DNA of 6,182 bases from CAYWBU01 sp942491525 (GTDB lineage Bacteria > Desulfobacterota > Desulfomonilia > UBA1062), in the NCBI GenBank assembly GCA_942491525.1, contig CALOBW010000006.1, positions 1 through 6,182 of the forward strand. The letters run 5' to 3'. A model generated the notes under the pieces. The model did not search any database, was not told the DNA's origin, and worked only from the letters and a program-made list of their open reading frames with translations. Shown here piece after piece: positions 1-5,892 of this stretch. The translations under genes were made by a program, and so were the position numbers. Numbering within the stretch: the stretch's first letter is position 1; each line of letters begins with the position of its first letter.

Positions 1-344
1 ACATCTGGATCCATCCGGTCAAGAGCGAGTTCATTCTGGATGCGCGCCCCTCCACATCTTCAGCCGAAATCCGCGAAGAGGTCGAGAACGCCCGCCGGCG
101 CCAACTCAAGCGCGGCTGCCTGAACGCCCATATCAGCGACAAGCAGCTGGAGCAGCTCTGTCCGCTGGCAGATGCGAGCCGCCAGCTGCTTTTAAACGCC
201 ATGCAGCGCTACAACCTGAGCATGCGCAGCTACAAGCGGGTCATCAAGGTTGCGCGCACCATTGCCGACCTTGACGGCCAGGATACGATTCAGAGCCAGC
301 ACATGGCCGAAGCCCTGCAATATCGGCCCGATGCCCTCTGTTAA
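1..344 (+). CDS. ComM/YifB-family Mg-chelatase-like AAA+ ATPase, C-terminal fragment
   Basis: This is a 5'-truncated reading frame; the first whole codon begins at base 3 and 113 residues are visible before a TAA stop. The visible part matches the C-terminal Mg-chelatase-type helical domain of the YifB/ComM family. It contains SSAEIREEVENARRRQ at about residues 19-34, followed by LLLNAMQRYNLSMRSYKRVIKVARTIADL-type helices and a final HMAEALQYRP. In this family the C-terminal domain follows an AAA+ Walker A/B core, which lies outside the window. Family members are hexameric helicase-like ATPases; ComM in some proteobacteria promotes branch migration during natural transformation, and many others are uncharacterised. 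The gene ends 77 nt before the next plus-strand gene. The family call is firm from the C-terminal motif. A transformation role in this organism is only inference, so no symbol is given. Confidence 0.9.
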   Translation, partial: IWIHPVKSEFILDARPSTSSAEIREEVENARRRQLKRGCLNAHISDKQLEQLCPLADASRQLLLNAMQRYNLSMRSYKRVIKVARTIADLDGQDTIQSQHMAEALQYRPDALC

Positions 345-410
345 ATTTAACATTTGCACCTGAAGCGCCGAGGTATTAAATTAATGAAGCCTGAGGGCGA
401 TTTTATTCCA

Positions 411-416
411 AGGAGG
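411..416 (+). promoter_or_regulatory. Strong Shine-Dalgarno for the 86-residue small protein
   Basis: A full AGGAGG lies five bases before the ATG at 422. This near-perfect ribosome binding site, correctly spaced, is one of the better arguments that the downstream small ORF is translated and that its start is the one chosen. Confidence 0.85.
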
Positions 417-421
417 ATTCG

Positions 422-682
422 ATGATTAAAGAACTACTGTTACTGCCGTTTAAAATTGTCATGCTGCCGTTCAACCTGGTGGGCATGTTGCTGGGCCTGG
501 TTTTCAAAATTGCCATGGCGCCGGTCCTGCTGGTCAAATGCCTGCTCAAGGCGGTCTGCAAACTGGTGACCCTGCCCTTCAAGATCGTTGGCAAGAGCCT
601 CTGCATCGCCACCAGCATCGTGCTCTTCCCCATCAAGCTGGCACTCAAGATCGTAACTTTCCCGCTCAGAATTTTTGCTTAA
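422..682 (+). CDS. Small lysine-striped amphipathic/hydrophobic helical protein, unknown function
   Basis: I do not recognise this 86-residue protein. It is very hydrophobic and basic: 12 Lys/Arg, a single acidic residue (E4) and six prolines. It carries repeated motifs such as LPFKIV (8-13 and 51-56), LPFNLV (15-20) and FPIKL (69-73). Prolines 16, 34, 52 and 70 are exactly 18 residues apart; P9 and P81 add steps of 7 and 11. On an ideal 100-degree helical wheel, every Lys/Arg/Asn falls in one ~100-degree sector and every proline on the opposite side, so the chain could form one continuous amphipathic helix lying on a membrane. Alternatively, hydrophobic stretches at about 14-28 and 59-71 could be membrane-spanning. 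It has an AGGAGG ribosome site and lies downstream of the ComM/YifB-like gene, convergent with the S1 gene. The antisense frame looks non-coding. Coding status is well supported; function is unknown. Confidence 0.8.
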   Translation: MIKELLLLPFKIVMLPFNLVGMLLGLVFKIAMAPVLLVKCLLKAVCKLVTLPFKIVGKSLCIATSIVLFPIKLALKIVTFPLRIFA

Positions 683-688
683 ACAAAA

Positions 689-714
689 AGAGCTGACCCC
701 TTGGGGTCAGCTCT
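689..714 (-). terminator. Rho-independent terminator of the S1 gene, shared at a convergent junction
   Basis: A perfect 12-bp stem (AGAGCTGACCCC paired with GGGGTCAGCTCT) closes on a two-base loop. On the minus strand it is followed at once by TTTTGTTT, the classic intrinsic-terminator tail, and it starts 23 nt after the S1 stop codon. On the plus strand the same hairpin sits 6 nt after the small-protein stop, but its tail (CTCTTATCAATT) is poor in U. It therefore probably ends minus-strand transcription efficiently and plus-strand transcription less well. Confidence 0.9.
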
Positions 715-737
715 CTCTTATCAATTAATTAATCTCT

Positions 738-2159
738 CTATTTCTTGCTCTTCATGGCCTGCTGCAGCTTATCGGCCAGGGAACCGAACGAACCGCTGTT
801 GCCGGCGTTGAACTGGCGCCAGTCACCGCCATCCTCGACATCGGAGGGCATCAGGGTCATCTTGCGGCCGGCGGCATTGATCTCCTTGATGCTGACAGAT
901 ACCGTCTCACCGCTCTTGAGGTTATCAAAGGCGGCCGGCTTCTCGGAACGGGCGATCTCAGACTTGGGCAGCAAGCCGGTGATGCCGGGCTCCAGGTTGA
1001 TGAAGATGCCGAACTTTTCACACTTCTCAACGGTGCCCTCGATCTGCTGACCGCAGCTGTACTTCTCATTCACCTCGGCCCAGGGGTCGCCCTCGGCCTC
1101 CTTCATGCTCAAAGAGATGCGCTTGGTGTCGCGCTCGATGCCCTTGACCATGACATAGACCTCATCGCCGGGGCTGACCATCTCTTCGGGACGATTGACG
1201 CGGCGGGTATAGCTCATCTCTGAGATATGCACCAATCCTTCAATGCCGGGGGCAATCTCGACAAAGGCGCCGAAATCCATGCACTTGATGACACGGCCCT
1301 TGACGCGATCACCCTCGCTGAAGCCAAGTTCACCCTGCTCCCAGGGGTTGCCGCCAACCTGTTTGATGGAGAGCGAGATGCGCGGACCCTTGTCGCCGGG
1401 CTCAATGGCCAGCACCTTGACCCTGACAACCTCATCAACGCTGACAGCATCTTCAGGCTTCTCGACCCGGGACCAGCCCAGCTCGGAGATGTGCACCATG
1501 CCCTCAACGCCGGGCAGCAGCTCGACAAAGGCGCCGAAGGGCATCAGCTTGGTGATGCGGCCCTCAACGATGTCACAGACATTGACGCCGCTCATGAACT
1601 CTTCACGGGCCACCTCGGCCTCCTGCTCCAGCAGGCTGCGGCGCGAAACAACAATATTACGCCCCCCCTCACCGAACTCGGTGATCTTGAAGGTGTAGGA
1701 CTTGCCGACGTACTCAGCGGCATCTTCAACATATCTGGAATCGATCTGCGAGATGGGACAGAAGGCGCGCTTACCCATGACGGTCACATTGAATCCGCCC
1801 TTGCACTCAGCCTTGACCTTGCCTTCGACCGGAATACCGCCGCGGAAGGCCTCTTCGATCTGCTCGGCGCCGCCGCGGCCGCTCAGATACTTGGTCAGGC
1901 GGATCTCATGCTCCTTGATTGAACCGATGTAGAGCTCAATCTCATCACCGACGCTTAGCGTCAATTCACCATCGGCGTTCAGCAGATCCTCGGCATCCAC
2001 CACGCCGTCAACGCCGGCGCCCAGGTCGACGAAGACCGTGTCGGCGCCGATGGAGATAATCTCACCCTTGACCCGGCTGCCCACCTTTAACTGCTGATCC
2101 TGGGCTGCATCGCTGGCATCCAGCAGATCAGCCATACTCATCTCTTTGTTCTCTGACAT
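738..2159 (-). CDS. rpsA: 30S ribosomal protein S1-type protein with five S1 domains
   Basis: The 473-residue product contains five consecutive S1 (OB-fold) RNA-binding domains, at about 25-91, 108-174, 194-266, 281-353 and 368-436, then a charged/Gly-Ser tail. Domains 3 and 4 carry the textbook FGAFVE-PG-EG-VHISE core. Domain 2 has the divergent GGF...RAFCPISQID pattern typical of the second domain of true S1, and domain 1 also resembles the ribosome-anchoring N-terminal domain. This suggests a genuine S1 rather than a single-domain RNA-binding protein. S1 binds mRNA on the small subunit and helps initiation on structured or weak leaders. Enterobacterial S1 is about 557 residues with six domains, so this one lacks the sixth. 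A second, longer S1 elsewhere in the genome is possible, which would make this a paralogue. The start is supported by GGGAG six bases upstream. It is the last gene before the terminator at 689-714. Confidence 0.88.
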   Translation of the reverse strand: MSENKEMSMADLLDASDAAQDQQLKVGSRVKGEIISIGADTVFVDLGAGVDGVVDAEDLLNADGELTLSVGDEIELYIGSIKEHEIRLTKYLSGRGGAEQIEEAFRGGIPVEGKVKAECKGGFNVTVMGKRAFCPISQIDSRYVEDAAEYVGKSYTFKITEFGEGGRNIVVSRRSLLEQEAEVAREEFMSGVNVCDIVEGRITKLMPFGAFVELLPGVEGMVHISELGWSRVEKPEDAVSVDEVVRVKVLAIEPGDKGPRISLSIKQVGGNPWEQGELGFSEGDRVKGRVIKCMDFGAFVEIAPGIEGLVHISEMSYTRRVNRPEEMVSPGDEVYVMVKGIERDTKRISLSMKEAEGDPWAEVNEKYSCGQQIEGTVEKCEKFGIFINLEPGITGLLPKSEIARSEKPAAFDNLKSGETVSVSIKEINAAGRKMTLMPSDVEDGGDWRQFNAGNSGSFGSLADKLQQAMKSKK

Positions 2160-2185
2160 ATTCTACTCCCTAAGGGTTTTCTTAT

Positions 2186-2211
2186 CGGATTATTCAATAG
2201 ACGGATTATTC
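2186..2211. repeat. Pair of 10-bp direct repeats upstream of the S1 gene
   Basis: CGGATTATTC occurs at 2186-2195 and again at 2202-2211, giving a 16-bp period with a 6-bp spacer. In mRNA sense it reads GAATAATCCG twice. The pair lies 27-52 bases upstream of the S1 start codon. It could be a protein site on DNA or RNA, or a chance duplication; the exact 10/10 identity is what is seen. Confidence 0.6.
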
Positions 2212-2218
2212 TGGAATT

Positions 2219-2245
2219 CGGGAGCACTCGTGACGAGCGCCCCCG
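2219..2245 (-). other. Stable hairpin between prs and the S1 gene
   Basis: In minus-strand RNA sense a 12-bp stem (CGGGGGCGCTCG with CGAGUGCUCCCG, including two G-U wobbles) closes on a UCA loop, starting 7 nt after the prs stop. No U-tract follows on the minus strand, so it does not look like an efficient intrinsic terminator. On the plus strand the wobbles become A-C mismatches, which argues that the structure is formed by prs/S1 transcripts. It may protect the prs 3' end, attenuate read-through, or be part of an S1 leader. Confidence 0.55.
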
Positions 2246-2252
2246 GCTTTTC

Positions 2253-3194
2253 TTACAGGAAAAGTGAACTTACCGATCCGTTGTCATAGATCCGGTTGAT
2301 GGCCTCAGCCAACAGCGGAGCTACGCTGAGAACCGTAATCTTCTTACAGTCCACCGCCTCGCCTTTCAATGGAATTGTATCGGTAATAATCATCTCTTCA
2401 ATAGGAGAATTATTGATGCGCTCAATGGCCGGACCGGAGAGTACGCCATGGGTGCAGCAGGCCGAAACGCTGTTGGCGCCGCGGTCGATCAGGGCCTGGG
2501 CGCCATGGGTCAGGGTTCCGGCGGTATCAACCATGTCATCCACGATCAGACAGTCCTTGCCCCTTACATCGCCAATGATGTGCATAACTTCAGATTCATT
2601 GGCGCGTTCGCGGCGCTTATCAATAATGGCCATCTCGGCATGCAGCGGTTTGGCCAGCCCGCGGGCACGCTCAACACCACCGGCATCCGGCGAGACGATG
2701 ACCAGATCCTTCTTATAGTTGTCCTGGATGTAGTCGAGGAAGACGGGCTTGGCATAGAGGTTGTCCAGCGGAATATCGAAGAAGCCCTGTATCTGGCCGG
2801 CATGCAGCTCCATGGTCAGAACCCGGTCGGCTCCGGCCTCGGTCAGCAGATTGGCGACCAGCTTGGCGGTGATCGGCGCGCGCGGGGATGCCTTGCGATC
2901 CTGACGGGCATAGCCGAAATAGGGAATCACGGCCGTGATCCTCTTGGCTGAAGCGCGCCTGAAGGCATCAATCATCACCAGGAGCTCCATAATATGCTCA
3001 TTGGCAGGCGAACAGGTGGACTGCACAATGAAGATATCTTTACCTCTGATGCTCTCATGAACATCGACACAGATCTCACCGTCGGAAAAACGGCGGACGT
3101 TGGCGTCGCCCATGGTCAATCCAAGGATACTGCAGATGCTCTGGCCCAATGCCTTGCTGGCATTACACGTAAACACGCGTACGCACGATTCCAT
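2253..3194 (-). CDS. prs: Ribose-phosphate pyrophosphokinase (PRPP synthetase)
   Basis: This cytosolic enzyme transfers pyrophosphate from ATP to ribose 5-phosphate to make PRPP, the precursor of purines, pyrimidines, NAD, histidine and tryptophan. The 313-residue product matches the usual length of about 310-320. Visible hallmarks are RRFSDGE (34-40), YFGYARQDRKASPRAPITAK (92-111, ATP-binding region), LTMELHAGQIQGFFD with His131, SPDAGGVERA (168-177), the flexible catalytic loop DKRRERANE with Lys193 (192-200), and the PRPP-binding loop VDDMVDTAGT (218-227). The frame is open 60 nt further upstream, to an ATG at 3254. I chose the ATG at 3194 because homology begins at MESCVRVFTCN and AGGGAG lies 10 nt before it; the 20-residue extension resembles nothing in the family. 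It sits 115 nt after spoVG and 93 nt before the S1 gene, and may have its own promoter. Confidence 0.96.
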   Translation of the reverse strand: MESCVRVFTCNASKALGQSICSILGLTMGDANVRRFSDGEICVDVHESIRGKDIFIVQSTCSPANEHIMELLVMIDAFRRASAKRITAVIPYFGYARQDRKASPRAPITAKLVANLLTEAGADRVLTMELHAGQIQGFFDIPLDNLYAKPVFLDYIQDNYKKDLVIVSPDAGGVERARGLAKPLHAEMAIIDKRRERANESEVMHIIGDVRGKDCLIVDDMVDTAGTLTHGAQALIDRGANSVSACCTHGVLSGPAIERINNSPIEEMIITDTIPLKGEAVDCKKITVLSVAPLLAEAINRIYDNGSVSSLFL

Positions 3195-3219
3195 ATAAGC
3201 ATGTCTCCCTTTTGCGAGA

Positions 3220-3262
3220 AAGCCGGAAATGGCGCAACCACTCAAAGATGACACCCCGGCTT
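3220..3262 (-). other. Inverted repeat in the prs leader
   Basis: A 7-bp perfect inverted repeat (AAGCCGG ... CCGGCTT) flanks a 29-nt loop in the prs 5' leader and ends about 10 nt before the prs Shine-Dalgarno. The stem is GC-rich but the loop is long, so this is only a candidate leader structure; chance is a real alternative. Confidence 0.3.
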
Positions 3263-3297
3263 CCTAGCTTTTTTACGCTTTTTTTGCGCAGGGTGCC

Positions 3298-3326
3298 TAT
3301 ATAGTCGAATTAAACTTCGTTGGCAA
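3298..3326 (-). promoter_or_regulatory. Candidate sigma70-type promoter for prs
   Basis: On the minus strand TTGCCA (3326-3321) and TATATA (3303-3298) are separated by exactly 17 bp. The -35 box matches the consensus at five of six bases and the -10 box at four of six. The element overlaps the 3' end of spoVG and would start transcription near 3291, giving a prs leader of about 95 nt. It fits the sudden widening of gene spacing here, but it rests on consensus matching alone. Confidence 0.45.
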
Positions 3327-3576
3327 TCCTTTGTTCGTACTCCCGCAGGATCGATTGTTCAATCTTGGTTCGAGTCTCCACATTGAGGGGGTGTGCCGTG
3401 TCACGGAAGGTACCATCCTTCCGTTTGCGTGACGGCATTGCAACAAAAAGTCCTGATGTGCCGCTGATAACCCGCAGATCCCGGATCACAAAACAGTCAT
3501 CAAACACCACGGAAGCATATGCTTTGAGCTTATCATTATCATCAACCGGAAATACCTTAACCTCTGTAATGTCCAT
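3310..3576 (-). CDS. spoVG: SpoVG family nucleic-acid-binding regulator
   Basis: The 88-residue protein is a full-length SpoVG. It begins MDITEVKVFP and carries the invariant core FVIRDLRVISG (27-37), GLFVAMPSRKRKDGTFRD (41-58) and AHPLNVETR (60-68). SpoVG proteins are small DNA- and RNA-binding regulators. They were first known from sporulation and septation control in Bacillus, but are widespread in non-sporulating bacteria, so the name does not imply sporulation here. The frame remains open upstream to an ATG at 3624. I prefer the ATG at 3576 because the family starts there and GGGAGAGAGG immediately precedes it. The first 20 bases overlap the end of ispE, implying co-transcription and probably coupled translation. 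The target of regulation cannot be told from the sequence. Confidence 0.95.
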   Translation of the reverse strand: MDITEVKVFPVDDNDKLKAYASVVFDDCFVIRDLRVISGTSGLFVAMPSRKRKDGTFRDTAHPLNVETRTKIEQSILREYEQRIANEV

Positions 3577-4420
3577 ACCTCTCTCCCATAAACCTAGTAA
3601 CGGGCGTATATTGGTAGCCCTCACGCCGCCGCAGCCGGCCTAGTGCACTAGATAGGTGATCTTCACCAAAAAAAATACCGAATACAGTTGAACCGCTGCC
3701 CGACATCATTGCACCTAAAGCACCTGCGTCGATTAAATCCTGTTTAACCTCACTCAACTCAGGGCAAATAACAAAAGCAGCTTCCTCAAGATCATTTAAC
3801 AGGCACCCTTCGGGTGCGATAAAATCATCGTTAGATATTGATATATTAAAGCTATCTGAACCCTTAGTCAATGGCTTCTTCAATTCTTTATACACTTTCG
3901 GCGTAGAAAGACCGAAAGGCGGCAGCACCAATAAATATGAACGATCTTCAACATCTACGGCACGCAACAACTTTTCACCGCGGCCGCCCATTTCAAGAGC
4001 TGAGCTCTTCACAAAGAAAGCACAGTCAGAACCAAGCCTGGCCGCCATCTGCATGAGATGATCATCATTCAAGCCGGTCTCAAATATCCGATTGAGGGCG
4101 ATCAGGACGCTGGCCGCATCACTGCTGCCACCCCCCAACCCGGCCCCGGAGGGAACATTTTTTTTGAGCGAAATTTTTATGCCGCCGGCGATATTCTGAT
4201 CCTCAAAGAAGAGACGCGCGGCCCGATAGGCCAGATTATCCTCAACGGCACAATCACAACCGGGAGCCAACAGTTCAATACCCGACTCAATGCGCTCCAG
4301 CTCAAGCTCGTCACAGAGGCTGAGCGGCAGCATGATGGTGCGCAACTCATGGAACCCGTCCGGACGCTTGCCGAGAATCTCCAAGGTCAGGTTTACCTTA
4401 GCGGGAGCCAGAATCTTCAT
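3557..4420 (-). CDS. ispE: 4-diphosphocytidyl-2-C-methyl-D-erythritol kinase (IspE)
   Basis: IspE is the ATP-dependent GHMP-superfamily kinase of the non-mevalonate (MEP) pathway. It phosphorylates the 2-hydroxyl of CDP-methylerythritol in the cytosol. The 287-residue length is normal. Seen motifs are the N-terminal APAKVNLTLEILGKRPDGFHE (5-25, with catalytic-site Lys8), the phosphate-binding VPSGAGLGGGSSDAASVL (89-106), the GSDCAFF segment with the candidate catalytic Asp132, and the C-terminal MMSGSGSTVFGIF (238-250). Its ATG overlaps the degP stop as ATGA and has no clear Shine-Dalgarno, so it probably depends on translational coupling. Its stop lies 20 bases inside spoVG. The second half of the gene is noticeably AT-richer than its neighbours, and the gene contains two 8-base A/T runs (4158-4165, 3668-3675). 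Confidence 0.96.
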   Translation of the reverse strand: MKILAPAKVNLTLEILGKRPDGFHELRTIMLPLSLCDELELERIESGIELLAPGCDCAVEDNLAYRAARLFFEDQNIAGGIKISLKKNVPSGAGLGGGSSDAASVLIALNRIFETGLNDDHLMQMAARLGSDCAFFVKSSALEMGGRGEKLLRAVDVEDRSYLLVLPPFGLSTPKVYKELKKPLTKGSDSFNISISNDDFIAPEGCLLNDLEEAAFVICPELSEVKQDLIDAGALGAMMSGSGSTVFGIFFGEDHLSSALGRLRRREGYQYTPVTRFMGERYGHYRG

Positions 4421-5892
4421 TTAAGATCAACCGCCACATAGAGCGGACTGCCGGAGCGGTTAATCAACAGCAGCGCCGTCTCATCACTCTGCATGGAGTT
4501 GAGCAGGGCCTGGTACTCATCAATATCGCGCACCACCTGACGGTTGAGCTCGCGGATCACATCTCCGCGCCGCAAGCCGGCCTCGGCCGCCAGACCGTCA
4601 GCATCGATATCCAGCAGAATAACGCCCTTGGTATCCTCAATATTAAACTGGCGCGCCAGCTCCTCTGTTATATTGCCGACCGTCAGCCCCAAACGATCCT
4701 TCACCTCACCGGTCTTGCCCGGATCCAAAGTATCCAGCTCGGCCACATGTTCATCCAGGCGCTCATCCAGCCTAACTTCAAGGCTGAGCTCCTTGCCGTC
4801 CCGCCAGACAGTCACATCAATCCGGGCACCCGGCTTGAAGCTGCCCACCATGCGGGTCAGATCATGCGGGTTATTAATCTCGCCGGCCTGCACCTTTATA
4901 ATAATGTCGCCGGCCTTTATGCCGGCCTTGTCGGCCGGATCACCGGCATAGACCCTCGAGATCATGGCGCCGCGCTTGCCGTCCAGGCCGGTGGCCCGGG
5001 CAATCTCCGGAGTCACCGGCTGCACCGCCACCCCCAGCCAGCCGCGGGAGACCTGACCGGTCTGCTTGAGCTCCGAGAGAATATCGGTGACCATATTAAT
5101 GGGTATGGCAAAGCCGATACCCTGGCCGGTCGAGATGATGGCCGTATTGATACCGACCACATGGCCGCGCATGTCCACCATCGGACCGCCCGAATTGCCG
5201 GGATTGATGGCCGCATCGGTCTGAATGAAGTAGTCATAAAGCCCGGCGCCGATGTCGCGCGCCTTGGCGCTCACGATGCCCTGGGTCAGGGTGTGGCCGA
5301 AGCCGAAGGGGTTGCCCATGGCAATCACCCAGTCGCCGATCTCCAGCTTGTCGGAATCACCCAGCTTTGAGTAGGGCAAATTCTTGGCTGCAATCTTAAT
5401 CAGAGCGATGTCGCTCTTGTCATCGCGGCCGATGATCTCAGCCTCATAGTCGCTGCCATCGGAGAGGGTCACACGGATCTCCTCGGACTCGGCAATCACA
5501 TGGTTGTTGGTCAGAATATAACCATCGGCCGAGATAATGAACCCGGAACCCAAACCTCGCTGCTTAAACTCCTCGCCCTTGTCACCCTCATTGAAGCGCT
5601 CAAAAAACTCATCAAAGGGACCACCCGGCGGCATGAAGCGCTTATACATGTCGCGGCTGCTGACCACCTTGGTGGTGCTGATACTGACCACGGTCGGACG
5701 CACGCTGTCGGCCAGACTTTTGAGGCTCGGCATGACAACCTTGACCTCGGCATCGGCCTCGCCCACATGCCAGAACTCCTTGGCCTCGCCGATCGCCGGC
5801 AGCTTAAGCGATGATGCGATCAGCATGCCCGCCAGGAGCGAACAGGCCGCAACCATTATCAGCAGATTAAATGAGATAATCTTTTTTTTCAT
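4417..5892 (-). CDS. degP: HtrA/DegP-family periplasmic serine protease with two PDZ domains
   Basis: This 491-residue protein degrades or refolds damaged envelope proteins. An N-terminal KKK and hydrophobic stretch (about 5-28) form a signal peptide or membrane anchor; VAAC at 14-17 also fits a lipobox. The trypsin-like domain contains the complete catalytic triad: His131 in TNNHV, Asp161 in SDIALIK and Ser234 in GNSGGP. Two PDZ domains follow, at about 284-375 (RGWLGV start) and 398-485 (DRLGLTV start), the layout of DegP/DegQ/MucD rather than one-PDZ DegS. The region between residues 80 and 112 (MPPGGPFDEFFERF) resembles the LA loop. The start is supported by AAGGA five bases upstream. The gene overlaps both neighbours by 4 nt, so it is the middle of a coupled unit. 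The symbol degP is used for the family; degQ, mucD or htrA would be equally valid. Confidence 0.95.
   Translation of the reverse strand: MKKKIISFNLLIMVAACSLLAGMLIASSLKLPAIGEAKEFWHVGEADAEVKVVMPSLKSLADSVRPTVVSISTTKVVSSRDMYKRFMPPGGPFDEFFERFNEGDKGEEFKQRGLGSGFIISADGYILTNNHVIAESEEIRVTLSDGSDYEAEIIGRDDKSDIALIKIAAKNLPYSKLGDSDKLEIGDWVIAMGNPFGFGHTLTQGIVSAKARDIGAGLYDYFIQTDAAINPGNSGGPMVDMRGHVVGINTAIISTGQGIGFAIPINMVTDILSELKQTGQVSRGWLGVAVQPVTPEIARATGLDGKRGAMISRVYAGDPADKAGIKAGDIIIKVQAGEINNPHDLTRMVGSFKPGARIDVTVWRDGKELSLEVRLDERLDEHVAELDTLDPGKTGEVKDRLGLTVGNITEELARQFNIEDTKGVILLDIDADGLAAEAGLRRGDVIRELNRQVVRDIDEYQALLNSMQSDETALLLINRSGSPLYVAVDLK

Noticed and set aside
354..382. Possible promoter TTGCAC-17-TAAATT for the small plus-strand gene
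   Set aside because: The match to consensus is only three of six and four of six; not strong enough to list as a feature, although the 77-nt gap must hold either a promoter or read-through from the upstream gene.
403..648. 81-residue minus-strand open frame opposite the small helical protein
   Set aside because: Low-complexity Ser/Thr/Leu/Met content, no good ribosome site, and it lies downstream of the strong minus-strand terminator; the plus-strand frame has AGGAGG and a clear periodic pattern.
1227..1922. 231-residue plus-strand open frame antisense to the S1 gene
   Set aside because: It lies wholly inside a clear S1 coding region; its composition is that of a GC-skewed complementary frame, with no recognisable domain and no ribosome site.
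2160..2218. Sigma70-type promoter directly upstream of the S1 gene
   Set aside because: AATAAT occurs in both direct repeats, but no acceptable -35 box is found at 16-18 bp spacing.
3195..3254. 20-residue N-terminal extension of Prs
   Set aside because: The extra residues do not match the family, whose conserved N-terminus begins at about the ATG at 3194, which has its own AGGGAG.
3195..3309. A tRNA gene in the spoVG-prs gap
   Set aside because: No cloverleaf arms, T-loop TTCRA or acceptor CCA-type pairing could be traced on either strand.
3577..3624. 16-residue N-terminal extension of SpoVG
   Set aside because: SpoVG proteins begin at MxITxV; the strong ribosome site directly precedes the ATG at 3576.
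4747..5370. 207-residue plus-strand open frame antisense to degP
   Set aside because: His/Gly/Asp-rich shadow of the protease and PDZ codons, with no motif; the minus-strand frame has a complete catalytic triad.
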